Program-made: the position numbers and the translations under genes | Source: Rhodospirillaceae bacterium UBA6219 | Lineage (GTDB): Bacteria > Pseudomonadota > Alphaproteobacteria > Rhodospirillales > Magnetospirillaceae | Direction of reading: 5' to 3' | Length of the DNA stretch: 11,904 bases | Assembly (NCBI GenBank): GCA_002435715.1 | Contig: DISD01000070.1 | Coordinates: 1-11,904, forward strand | The notes under the pieces: model-generated | What the model saw: only the letters and a program-made list of their open reading frames with translations | What the model was told of the DNA's origin: nothing | Databases searched by the model: none | Shown: one piece after another, positions 1 through 5,750 of the stretch | Numbering within the stretch: position 1 is the stretch's first letter | Layout: every line of letters begins with the position of its first letter

Positions 1-143
1 TGAACACCGACCACACCTTGGAAGAAGTGGGCCAGCAATTCAGCGTCACCCGCGAACGTATCCGCCAGATCGAAGCCAAGGCTTTGCGTAAGCTGAAGCA
101 CCCGTCGCGGAGCCGCAAGCTGCGCAGCTTCCTCGACACCTAG
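1..143 (+). CDS. rpoD: RNA polymerase sigma factor RpoD (sigma-70), 3' end only
   Basis: This is the C-terminal 46 residues of the primary sigma factor, read from base 3 to a TAG at 141-143; the rest lies upstream of the window. The visible part is region 4.2, the helix-turn-helix that recognises the promoter -35 element. It contains the hallmark strings EEVGQQFSVTRERIRQIEAK and ALRKLKHPSRSRKLRSFLD. These are close to universal in group 1 sigma factors, and the short ending after RSFLD is typical of alphaproteobacteria. A strong intrinsic terminator follows within 20 bases. The call is secure from the motif; what cannot be seen is whether the N-terminal part of the gene is intact. Confidence 0.95.
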   Translation, partial: NTDHTLEEVGQQFSVTRERIRQIEAKALRKLKHPSRSRKLRSFLDT

Positions 144-161
144 GATCTTTTCCGTTATTGA

Positions 162-198
162 AAAAGCCCCCTGCCCGTCTTGCGGGCAGGGGGCTTTT
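162..198 (+). terminator. Intrinsic terminator after rpoD
   Basis: A GC-rich stem of twelve pairs (166-177 with 183-194) is flanked by A residues on the left and four T residues on the right (195-198), closing on a short TCTTG-type loop. Stability and the U run fit a Rho-independent terminator for rpoD. The A/T flanks make it partly symmetrical, but any minus-strand terminator role is unsupported because no minus-strand gene ends here. Confidence 0.88.
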
Positions 199-206
199 CT
201 TCGGTG

Positions 207-282
207 GGGCCTGTAGCTCAATGGTTAGAGCCGGCCGCTCATAACGGCTTGGTTGGGGGTTCGAGTCCCTCCGGGCCCACCA
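207..282 (+). tRNA. tRNA-Ile2 (anticodon CAU, modified to lysidine)
   Basis: A complete 76-nt cloverleaf can be folded by hand. The acceptor stem is 207-213 with 272-278, the D stem 216-219 with 228-231, the anticodon stem 233-237 with 245-249, and the T stem 255-259 with 267-271. The T loop is TTCGAGT, and the CCA end is encoded at 280-282. The anticodon loop reads CTCATAA, so the anticodon is CAU (240-242). A CAU tRNA could be initiator, elongator Met or Ile2. The CTCATAA loop and the GGGCCTG acceptor stem resemble the AUA-reading Ile2 species, whose C34 is changed to lysidine by TilS. Elongator tRNA-Met is the main alternative. The gene begins only eight bases after the rpoD terminator stem. 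Confidence 0.9.
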
Positions 283-304
283 AATTCCGCCATCGCTGTT
301 TCTG

Positions 305-2425
305 TCAGGCCTGGCGCATCAAGCCCAGGAAGGATTCCACCCGGGCCTTCACCGCTTCGGTCTGCCGGGCCATGCCGTGGGCGTCGTTCAGCACGTCCTG
401 GGCGGCGTGGCCGGTGACTTCCGAGGCGTGACGGACGTTCTGGATGGCCTCCGAAACGTGGCGGGTCAGGCGGGCGGCGTGGTCGACGCTTTGGGCGATT
501 TCACCGGTGGCGGCGCGTTGTTCGCCCACTGCCTGGGAAATCGAGGCGGAAAAGTCGTTGATGGTGGCGATGGTCTGGGCGATCTCGCCTATGGATTGGA
601 CGGCGGTGCGGGTGGCGGCCTGGATGGTGTCCACCTGGGTGGTGATTTCCAAGGTGGCACGGGCGGTCTGGTTGGCCAGGTGCTTGACCTCGCCGGCGAC
701 CACGGCGAATCCCTTGCCGGCTTCGCCGGCGCGGGCCGCCTCGACCGTGGCGTTCAAGGCCAACAGATTGGTCTGGCTGGCGATTTCACCGATCAGATTG
801 ACCACTTCGCCAATGCGTGAAGCGGCATCAGCCAAGCCGCCGATATGGTCGTTGGTCAGGCGAGCGCGGGTGCTGGCGGCGGCGGCCATGTCCAGCGATT
901 GGCTGACTTGGCGCTGGATTTCACCGATGGAGGCACTCAGTTCCTCGGCAGCGGCGGCCACCTTGGTGACGTTGTCCGAGGCGTCGTGCGAGGCCCGCGC
1001 CACCGAATCGGACAAGGAATCGGTCTCTTGCGCCTGCTGGCTCATCTGGCGGGCATTGCTCAGCACGGTGTCCACCGCTTGGGCCACTTCCACCAGGGAC
1101 CGGCCCATGGCGCTGTCGAATTCCTGCGACAACTGCGCCTGGGTATGGGCACGGTCGGCGATGGTCTGCTGGCTGTCACGATGGCGTTGTTCGGCTTGCT
1201 GGCGGGCCACCGCATTCGTCTGGAACACCGCCATGGCATGGGCCATTTCCCCCAATTCGTCGGCGCGATGGGCATTGGGGATGGGGGCGGTCAAATCCCC
1301 GGCGGCCAAGCGGGTCATGGCGCCGGTCATGTGACGCACCGGGTCGACGATGGCACGGCTGGTCAACTGCACGATGGCCGCCGACAACATCAGGCTGACC
1401 AACAAGGCGGCCCATTCGGCCATTTGCAGGGCCGAGATGGAACGGGCGATGGTGGCCGCTTCGCGATCCAGGTTGTCGTAATGATCGTCCACCAGACCGC
1501 CGGAACGGCTGCCATCGGTACCCTTGGGACCCGCCAGGAAGGTCAGCAGCCGGTCGGCGCGCGGCACGATCTCGGTGCGCTGCAGGTATTGCGCCATGTT
1601 CCATTTTTCCGAATCGCGGATGGCGAACATGGTGCGCGATTCCTGGTCGAACTGGGCGGCGGTGTCGATCAAGGCGGTCAAGCTGCGGCGCTGGTCGGTA
1701 TTCAGGGCGGCGGACTGGTTGTGCAGCGCCTGCATCTGGTCGCGGACCCACGGCCACACCCCTTGGAACTGATGGGAAAACTGCCGGTCGCCGGCCAGCA
1801 GATAGGCCCGCACATTGGCCATGCTGACGGCGATACCGGAACGGATGTCGCCCATGATGCCGAACAGACGCTTGCGTTCGGGCGTGGCCGGTAATTCCAA
1901 CTCATCGGACAAGATGGCGGTGATCTGTTCCAGCATGGTGGTGGCCAACGGTCCGCCGCGATCCACCAGCAGCTTGGTGGCCGGTTGTTCCTGGTCGGAC
2001 CGGGCGATGGTCTGGACCTGTTCCTGGGCCGCGCGCAATTCGTCCAGAACCGCTTTGAAATCCTGCCAGCCCTGGCGTTGATCGGGGGCTTCCCACGCCA
2101 TGGACAAGGTGTCCATCTGTTGGCGGGCGGCGTCGATGTCGCGCCAAATGGCGGCGCGTTCCTGTTTGAAGCCGGAATCGCCGGTCAGCATCCAGCCGCT
2201 GAGCGCCGCCAACGAGGCGTTGATGTCATTGGCCAGCCGGGCGCTGATTGCCGCCGTCGGCACCCGTCGGCTGGCGATGCTGTCGGTCAGGGTGGCGATG
2301 TCGCCGATGCGGGCCAGGGTCAGGCCGACCATGGCGACAACGATGGCGACCAAGGCGCCGAAACCGGCGATCAGGCGACCGCGGATACGGAGATTGTCGA
2401 ACAGCGGACGAAGGGCGAGAACCAT
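305..2425 (-). CDS. Methyl-accepting chemotaxis protein (transmembrane chemoreceptor)
   Basis: A 706-aa chemoreceptor with the classical membrane layout. TM1 is about residues 17-38. A large periplasmic helical sensor spans about 40-335, long enough for a double four-helix bundle (HBM-like) rather than a single 4HB. TM2 is about 337-357, HAMP about 355-408, and the cytoplasmic signalling coiled coil runs from about 430 to the end. The CheA/CheW-contacting hairpin tip is unmistakable at 547-584 (EIASQTNLLALNAT, then EAARAGEAGKGFAVVA). The protein ends FLGLMRQA without a CheR/CheB tether pentapeptide. The ATG at 2425 is chosen because the membrane segment follows at once and an AGGA sequence lies nine bases upstream. 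The ligand cannot be predicted. The stop is 22 bases from the convergent tRNA 3' end, and no terminator is visible between them. Confidence 0.95.
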   Translation of the reverse strand: MVLALRPLFDNLRIRGRLIAGFGALVAIVVAMVGLTLARIGDIATLTDSIASRRVPTAAISARLANDINASLAALSGWMLTGDSGFKQERAAIWRDIDAARQQMDTLSMAWEAPDQRQGWQDFKAVLDELRAAQEQVQTIARSDQEQPATKLLVDRGGPLATTMLEQITAILSDELELPATPERKRLFGIMGDIRSGIAVSMANVRAYLLAGDRQFSHQFQGVWPWVRDQMQALHNQSAALNTDQRRSLTALIDTAAQFDQESRTMFAIRDSEKWNMAQYLQRTEIVPRADRLLTFLAGPKGTDGSRSGGLVDDHYDNLDREAATIARSISALQMAEWAALLVSLMLSAAIVQLTSRAIVDPVRHMTGAMTRLAAGDLTAPIPNAHRADELGEMAHAMAVFQTNAVARQQAEQRHRDSQQTIADRAHTQAQLSQEFDSAMGRSLVEVAQAVDTVLSNARQMSQQAQETDSLSDSVARASHDASDNVTKVAAAAEELSASIGEIQRQVSQSLDMAAAASTRARLTNDHIGGLADAASRIGEVVNLIGEIASQTNLLALNATVEAARAGEAGKGFAVVAGEVKHLANQTARATLEITTQVDTIQAATRTAVQSIGEIAQTIATINDFSASISQAVGEQRAATGEIAQSVDHAARLTRHVSEAIQNVRHASEVTGHAAQDVLNDAHGMARQTEAVKARVESFLGLMRQA

Positions 2426-2430
2426 GGCGC

Positions 2431-2476
2431 CGATTCCTGGCGAAGTGACGAAGACGATCCGTATTCGCCAGGATCG
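2431..2476 (-). promoter_or_regulatory. Inverted repeat enclosing the chemoreceptor Shine-Dalgarno
   Basis: A perfect 10-bp inverted repeat (TCCTGGCGAA at 2435-2444, TTCGCCAGGA at 2464-2473) extends by three more pairs (2431-2433 with 2474-2476) after one bulged base at 2434. The loop is 19 bases. In the minus-strand mRNA the 3' arm contains the AGGA ribosome-binding sequence of the chemoreceptor gene starting at 2425. Folding would therefore hide the site. The pairing is visible in the sequence; a regulatory role is inference. Confidence 0.4.
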
Positions 2477-2502
2477 GGAAAAGGTTACAGGGGCTCAGGC
2501 TT

Positions 2503-2522
2503 TCAGGGTCAGACGACCCTGA
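2503..2522 (-). other. Short hairpin across the multicopper oxidase stop codon
   Basis: An 8-bp stem (2503-2510 with 2515-2522) with loop AGAC overlaps the TGA stop of the oxidase gene. The minus-strand sequence that follows (AAGCCTGAGCCCC) has no U run, so this is a poor intrinsic terminator. It could still protect the mRNA 3' end or mark a pause site between the oxidase and chemoreceptor genes. Confidence 0.2.
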
Positions 2523-3915
2523 TATAGCCCATCATGCCGGTTTCCTGATGTTCGATGATGTGGCAGTGCAGCATCCAATCGCCGGGCTCGCCGGCGACGA
2601 AGGCGATGCGGACCCGTTCGTCGGGGGCCACCAGCACGGTGTCGGCCCAATGGCCGCGCGCTGGCCCCTTGCTGGAGGCGATGACCTGGAAGGTGTGGCC
2701 ATGCAGGTGGATGGGGTGGGGGTGTTGGGTGTGGTTGACGATTTCCCCCACATAGGACCGGCCGGATTTCAATTCGGCCAGGGGCGGCGGGCGCTTGTCC
2801 ATGTCCATGGCCGGCCAGGCCTTGTTGTTGATGGCCCAGAACAGGCGCTCGGCCCGGCACAGCGCGTCGTCGCCAAAACGGTTCTGCTTGAGCCAGGCAT
2901 CCAGGGCGGGGTCCGACACCCCGGCCTGCAGGGACAGCGTGAAGGTCTCGGCCGATTTCAGGTCGGCGACGGGCAATTCGGCCTTGGGCAGGGCCAATGG
3001 CCGGCGATCCGGGGCGATGACGGCACCTTCGGCGACCAAATGGGCCAAGGGAAAGGGTTCTTGCCCCCAAGTATCTTGGATTTCCACCTGGGCGCCCGGC
3101 TTGCTCGGCATCACCAGGGCCAGATCGACCCGCATGGCCGGTCCCAGCCGCCAGTCGGTGATGGCGAAAGGCGGGCAGGCATTGCCGTCGGTGGCGATGA
3201 TGGAAACCTCGGCTCCTGCCGCTCCCAGGGTCATGATGCGGCTGACGTCGACGTTGAGCAGCCGCAGACGGACCCGGGCGCCGCAGGGCGCGATGATCTG
3301 CGGCGCGGTGGCGCCGTTGATGCTGCGCCTGGTGCCGAAGGTGCCGGCCCGCGCCGCGCCGCGATCGGTCATGAAAGACAGATAGGACCCATCGCCGGCC
3401 ACCCGCCAATCCTTGACCACCAAGGTGCGGTCCAGGTCGAACAGCCCGTCTTCGCGCGGATCCTCGATGATGATCGCCCCGGCCAGGCCACGTCCCAAGG
3501 CTTCGACCGTGTTGCAATGGGGGTGGAAGAAAAAGGTGCCGGGGTCCGGCGGGGCAAAGCTGTACAGGAATTCCTCGCCGTTTTTCACCGGTTGCTGCGT
3601 CACATAGGGCACACCGTCCATGGCATTGGGAATGCGCAGCCCGTGCCAATGAATGGCGGTATGGTCCTTCAGATGGTTGCGCAACAGCAGATGCGCCATC
3701 TCGCCCCGCTTCAGACGGATTTCCGCCGGCCAGGAACCACCATACGTCCACAAAGTGGTGGGGTTACGACACCCCGGCAAGGTCAGGGTGGTTTCACCGG
3801 CATCCAGCAAAAACGGGGCGGCGGGGGCCGAAGCTTGCGCCGCCGGTGGTCGCAACGCACTGGGAATCAGGGCGGCGCCCGCCAAGCCAGCCAGGAAACC
3901 TCGACGTGAAACCAT
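2509..3915 (-). CDS. Tat-exported multicopper oxidase (laccase-like)
   Basis: A 468-aa three-domain cupredoxin oxidase that would couple one-electron substrate oxidation to reduction of O2 to water in the periplasm. The N-terminus carries a twin-arginine signal (SRRGFLAGLAGAA, residues 3-15). All four copper-binding clusters are present: HWHG (H89, H91), HPHCN (H131, H133), HPHPIHLHGH (H400, H403, H405) and HCHIIEHQETGM. The last supplies H450, C451, H452, H456 and the axial Met461 of the type 1 copper. No Met-rich loop typical of CueO is seen, so the substrate could be a phenolic, a metal or something else; CumA/laccase-like proteins are the nearest general family. The start at 3915 is well supported by AAGGAGGGG located five bases upstream. 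A promoter-like pair and direct repeats precede it. A separate transcript from the nuclease gene, 86 bases upstream, is likely. Confidence 0.93.
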   Translation of the reverse strand: MVSRRGFLAGLAGAALIPSALRPPAAQASAPAAPFLLDAGETTLTLPGCRNPTTLWTYGGSWPAEIRLKRGEMAHLLLRNHLKDHTAIHWHGLRIPNAMDGVPYVTQQPVKNGEEFLYSFAPPDPGTFFFHPHCNTVEALGRGLAGAIIIEDPREDGLFDLDRTLVVKDWRVAGDGSYLSFMTDRGAARAGTFGTRRSINGATAPQIIAPCGARVRLRLLNVDVSRIMTLGAAGAEVSIIATDGNACPPFAITDWRLGPAMRVDLALVMPSKPGAQVEIQDTWGQEPFPLAHLVAEGAVIAPDRRPLALPKAELPVADLKSAETFTLSLQAGVSDPALDAWLKQNRFGDDALCRAERLFWAINNKAWPAMDMDKRPPPLAELKSGRSYVGEIVNHTQHPHPIHLHGHTFQVIASSKGPARGHWADTVLVAPDERVRIAFVAGEPGDWMLHCHIIEHQETGMMGYIRVV

Positions 3916-3935
3916 ACGCCCCTCCTTGTGTCGCG

Positions 3936-3963
3936 GTGCGAATGGTACGCAAGTGCAATGGTA
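3936..3963 (-). repeat. Near-identical direct repeats in the oxidase promoter
   Basis: GTGCGAATGGTA (3936-3947) recurs as GTGCAATGGTA (3953-3963), with the shared AATGGTA cores 16 bases apart. One copy covers the proposed -10 and the other falls in the spacer next to the -35. This arrangement could be a binding site for a regulator, for example one responding to copper, but no regulator gene is visible nearby. Confidence 0.4.
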
Positions 3964-3970
3964 ACTTCAA
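3942..3970 (-). promoter_or_regulatory. Candidate sigma-70 promoter for the multicopper oxidase
   Basis: On the minus strand TTGAAG (3970-3965) and TACCAT (3947-3942) are separated by exactly 17 bases. They match the -35 and -10 consensus at four of six positions each. The -10 lies 26 bases from the oxidase ATG, leaving room for a short leader with the strong Shine-Dalgarno. The element is proposed by eye only. Confidence 0.42.
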
Positions 3971-4001
3971 GCGAAGCAGGTCTGAAACCAGGGCGCGGGA
4001 T

Positions 4002-4445
4002 TTATGAGGGGCACCAGGGATCCTTGTGGCCGCCGTCATAGGAGCGGGCCAATTTGGCGGCGATCAGGGCGGCCCCCAGATCCTGGCCATCGGTCAGCAC
4101 GATACGGGCGACCACCCGCTTGCCGTATTTGTCGGCGATGACGTCATGCAGGGCCACCAGAGTGTCGATGGTGGCGTGACTGGCGGTGAAAGCTTCCGCC
4201 TGCAGGGCGGCTTGGCGTTCGCTGTCGCATTTGCCGCGTTTTTCCGGGGTGTCGATGCCGGACAGGCGCACGCTGGTTTCCACGTCCTGGCCCAGCCAAA
4301 TGCGGGCGCGCACCACCACCGTGTCGCCGTCAACGATTCGGATCACTCGGGCGGGGATCGGGCCCGGCAGCTTTTCCTCGTCGGCCAAGACCGATGTCGA
4401 GATCAGCAAACCGGCACAGGCCGCCATTATGCGGCGTATAACCAT
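4002..4445 (-). CDS. Secreted staphylococcal-nuclease-like (thermonuclease family) protein
   Basis: A 147-aa protein with an N-terminal signal peptide (about residues 1-21, cut near LADEE) and an SNase/OB-fold domain. Family landmarks are IVDGDTV (37-43), the pair VRLSGIDTPE (59-68), and DKYGKR (105-110). By analogy with the S. aureus enzyme, R60, E68 and R110 correspond to catalytic Arg35, Glu43 and Arg87, so calcium-dependent phosphodiesterase activity is plausible. The protein is shorter than the S. aureus mature domain and ends soon after a Cys-containing tail (DPWCPS, partner C73). The ATG at 4445 is chosen because GGGG lies about ten bases upstream and it leaves a compact signal sequence. 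An ATG at 4472 is an in-frame alternative with no visible Shine-Dalgarno. Function in DNA uptake, nutrition or defence cannot be told from context. Confidence 0.88.
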   Translation of the reverse strand: MVIRRIMAACAGLLISTSVLADEEKLPGPIPARVIRIVDGDTVVVRARIWLGQDVETSVRLSGIDTPEKRGKCDSERQAALQAEAFTASHATIDTLVALHDVIADKYGKRVVARIVLTDGQDLGAALIAAKLARSYDGGHKDPWCPS

Positions 4446-4512
4446 AATCACTATACCCCGTAAAGTTGCCATCACGGCGCAGCGTAAGCGAGAATCCGCC
4501 GCCAGAAAAGAC

Positions 4513-4551
4513 AATGTTTACGGAAATAAATCGAACATTACAAGAACATTA
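4513..4551. repeat. AACATT motif cluster between microprotein and nuclease genes
   Basis: GAACATTA occurs twice as a direct repeat at 4533-4540 and 4544-4551, an 11-base period close to one helical turn. AATGTT, the inverted core, lies at 4513-4518. The three copies overlap the candidate nuclease promoter, so they could form an operator. They could equally be chance in an AT-rich patch. Confidence 0.35.
4515..4543 (-). promoter_or_regulatory. Candidate promoter for the nuclease gene
   Basis: In an unusually AT-rich patch, the minus strand reads TTGTAA (4543-4538), a 17-base spacer and TAAACA (4520-4515). The -35 matches four of six consensus bases and the -10 only three. The position would give a leader of about 60-65 bases to the ATG at 4445. 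Confidence 0.3.
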
Positions 4552-4752
4552 TCAGAAGACCGCCGCGCCTTTGCGATGCAGGATGTGACCGTCCAGGATA
4601 ACGGTTTCGTCTGGGCTGTCGCCGACGACCGTGCAGACCTTGACGTCGGGAAGGGCTTGGGCCAGCAAGCAGGCGAAATCGAACCGTTCCTGCATCGTCA
4701 GTTTTTGCAGGGGGGGATACATTTCGTCGTTGTTCAGTCGGATCGTACCCAT
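4552..4752 (-). CDS. Small protein of unknown function, 66 aa (paralog of the upstream 68-aa gene)
   Basis: I do not recognise a named family. The 66-aa product has no signal peptide or membrane segment and is presumably cytoplasmic. It aligns without any gap to the 68-aa protein encoded just upstream (residue n here to n+2 there), with 20 of 66 positions identical. Shared positions include D9, E10, Y12, P14, L15, F26, A27, A31, P35, D36, V39, G44, V51, G55, H56, L58 and the terminal F66. A central amphipathic helix (about 20-34) followed by short strands and a GH-containing turn is a reasonable guess at the fold. The ATG at 4752 is preceded by GGGGAAGGG at a workable distance. The gene starts 26 bases after the stop of its paralog, so the two are probably one transcript. 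Confidence 0.72.
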   Translation of the reverse strand: MGTIRLNNDEMYPPLQKLTMQERFDFACLLAQALPDVKVCTVVGDSPDETVILDGHILHRKGAAVF

Positions 4753-4778
4753 GGTTCGCGCCCTTCCCCATCTTGGTC

Positions 4779-4985
4779 TTAGAACAACTCGGCGTCGTCT
4801 TCGGCCAAGTCATGTCCTTTGAACACCACTTCGTCGCCCTGCATCCCCCCCAACCGGGCATGAACCTCGGCATCGGGGATGGTCCGCGCGATGAAGGCGG
4901 CGAATTCGTAAAGATACTGGGGGCCGTCCACGGTCAGCGGATGATACTTCTCATCGCGGCTGGTTTGCAGATTAACCATGAACAT
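4779..4985 (-). CDS. Small protein of unknown function, 68 aa (first of a tandem paralog pair)
   Basis: No family is recognised. The 68-aa product is acidic towards its C-terminus (AEDDAELF) and lacks export or membrane signals. Its gapless similarity to the adjacent 66-aa protein argues that both are real genes: random overlapping frames would not conserve DE-x-Y-x-PL, PD-x-x-V and GH-x-L in order. The ATG at 4985 has AGGAGG five bases upstream. A second ATG at 4979 aligns better with the paralog start but is eleven bases from that site. The leader holds an inverted repeat covering this Shine-Dalgarno, and 118 bases separate it from the preceding 201-aa gene. It could be a small regulator, an inhibitor or a subunit, and nothing in the sequence decides between these. 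Confidence 0.75.
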   Translation of the reverse strand: MFMVNLQTSRDEKYHPLTVDGPQYLYEFAAFIARTIPDAEVHARLGGMQGDEVVFKGHDLAEDDAELF

Positions 4986-4989
4986 GATG

Positions 4990-5038
4990 GCCTCCTGTGC
5001 ATTGAAGACATCATAACGCCATGCCATGCACAGGGGGC
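4990..5038 (-). promoter_or_regulatory. Leader hairpin sequestering the microprotein Shine-Dalgarno
   Basis: ATGCACAGG (5026-5034) and CCTGTGCAT (4994-5002) form a perfect 9-bp inverted repeat with a 23-base loop. After one A-C mismatch (4993/5035) three further GC pairs follow (4990-4992 with 5036-5038). In the mRNA the 3' arm contains the complete AGGAGG (4996-4991) that serves the ATG at 4985. The geometry is that of a translation-blocking hairpin, such as a thermosensor or ligand- or sRNA-opened switch. The function is inferred, the pairing is seen. Confidence 0.45.
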
Positions 5039-5049
5039 ATGCGAAAATC

Positions 5050-5069
5050 GCCGGCTTCGCCATGCCGGC
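5050..5069 (-). terminator. Possible weak terminator after the 201-aa gene
   Basis: A GCCGGC / GCCGGC stem (5050-5055, 5064-5069) with an 8-base loop is followed on the minus strand by GATTTTCGC. The T run is short, so termination would be partial. It sits directly upstream of the leader hairpin at 4990-5038 and could separate the microprotein genes from the genes before them. Confidence 0.3.
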
Positions 5070-5103
5070 AACTCATACGCAAACCAATAAAATTGTTCGT
5101 TAT

Positions 5104-5709
5104 TTAACGCTCGATCATGGCGGCGAATTGGCGGGTGAAGTCGGCGCGGACCGTGTCGGCGATCCCCGGCCACAGATTGGCGGGAATGGTGCCGGCGCTT
5201 TGCCCGCCCATGCCGGTCAGGCCCTGGGCGCAGACCCAGTCCGGGCTGACGGTGTGGGTGAACAGATCGTCCCGCGCCAGGGCGCGGGTGCCGGCTTGAC
5301 CGAAAAGATGCGGGTTCTGGTGGCCGAAGCGGGCGACCACCGCTGCCTGACGGGCCAGCCCGGAGACGGCGCGTCGGGCCGAGCTGTCGCGGCAGCGTCC
5401 GGCATCGTATTGGCCGCGCATCAAGGCGATGGCATACCATTCCAAGGCTTGCTCGGGCTGGCCGACAGCCAGCAGACGGCGCGACAATTCGAACAAATAG
5501 CCCGAAGACAGCTGGGATTGATGGGCCTGCCCCCAGGCCACCACTTCGGCGTCGCGCTCAGCGGGTAAAGCGGTGATGCGGCCGAACAGGTCGGCTTGGG
5601 CCAACCAGTCGGCGGGCGGTGGTTCCGGCAAGGTGAAGTCGGCGGCGCGGGCGGAAGCGGACCAGGACAGGGCAGCGGCCAGGGCCGCCGCGACGAACAG
5701 ACGCAGCAT
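5104..5709 (-). CDS. Exported protein of unknown function, 201 aa
   Basis: No family is recognised with confidence. The N-terminus is a clear Sec signal peptide (LRLFVAAALAAALSWSASARA, cut near residue 22), so the protein is periplasmic or secreted. Residues about 70-125 are helical, with a TPR- or Sel1-like flavour (LSRRLLAVGQPEQALEWYA). The mature protein has only two cysteines (C106, C160), which could form a disulfide. The start at 5709 is supported by the signal peptide and by an AAAGGGAA sequence six bases upstream. The gene begins 41 bases after the yjbQ-family stop on the same strand, so it probably shares that transcript. A role in envelope maintenance is possible, but nothing specific supports it. 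Confidence 0.78.
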   Translation of the reverse strand: MLRLFVAAALAAALSWSASARAADFTLPEPPPADWLAQADLFGRITALPAERDAEVVAWGQAHQSQLSSGYLFELSRRLLAVGQPEQALEWYAIALMRGQYDAGRCRDSSARRAVSGLARQAAVVARFGHQNPHLFGQAGTRALARDDLFTHTVSPDWVCAQGLTGMGGQSAGTIPANLWPGIADTVRADFTRQFAAMIER

Positions 5710-5750
5710 GTGTTCCCTTTCACCTGTCCCGTCGACACAGTATCGCTGCT

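Noticed and set aside
207..304. tRNA 3' end as a possible integration (att) site
   Set aside because: No integrase, no repeat of the tRNA 3' end and no foreign-looking block is found in the window.
845..1894. A 349-aa plus-strand frame inside the first chemoreceptor gene
   Set aside because: It overlaps the MCP signalling and sensor regions in antisense, is Gly-rich and has no family features.
2503..2522. Hairpin at the oxidase stop as an intrinsic terminator
   Set aside because: The stem is fair but the following minus-strand sequence lacks a U run, so it is kept only as a low-confidence structural feature.
2548..3909. A 453-aa open frame on the plus strand opposite the multicopper oxidase
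   Set aside because: It is an antisense shadow of a GC-rich gene. The minus-strand frame has a Tat signal, all copper ligands and a strong Shine-Dalgarno, while this frame is low-complexity and Gly/Gln-rich with no motif.
4538..4873. A 111-aa minus-strand frame overlapping both microprotein genes
   Set aside because: It is out of frame with both paralogs, whose gapless similarity to each other proves which frames are coding.
4002..4985. Nuclease plus two microproteins as a toxin-immunity module
   Set aside because: The nuclease has a signal peptide and a housekeeping-type SNase domain without a toxin delivery domain, and the small proteins resemble each other rather than a known inhibitor. 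The idea remains speculation.
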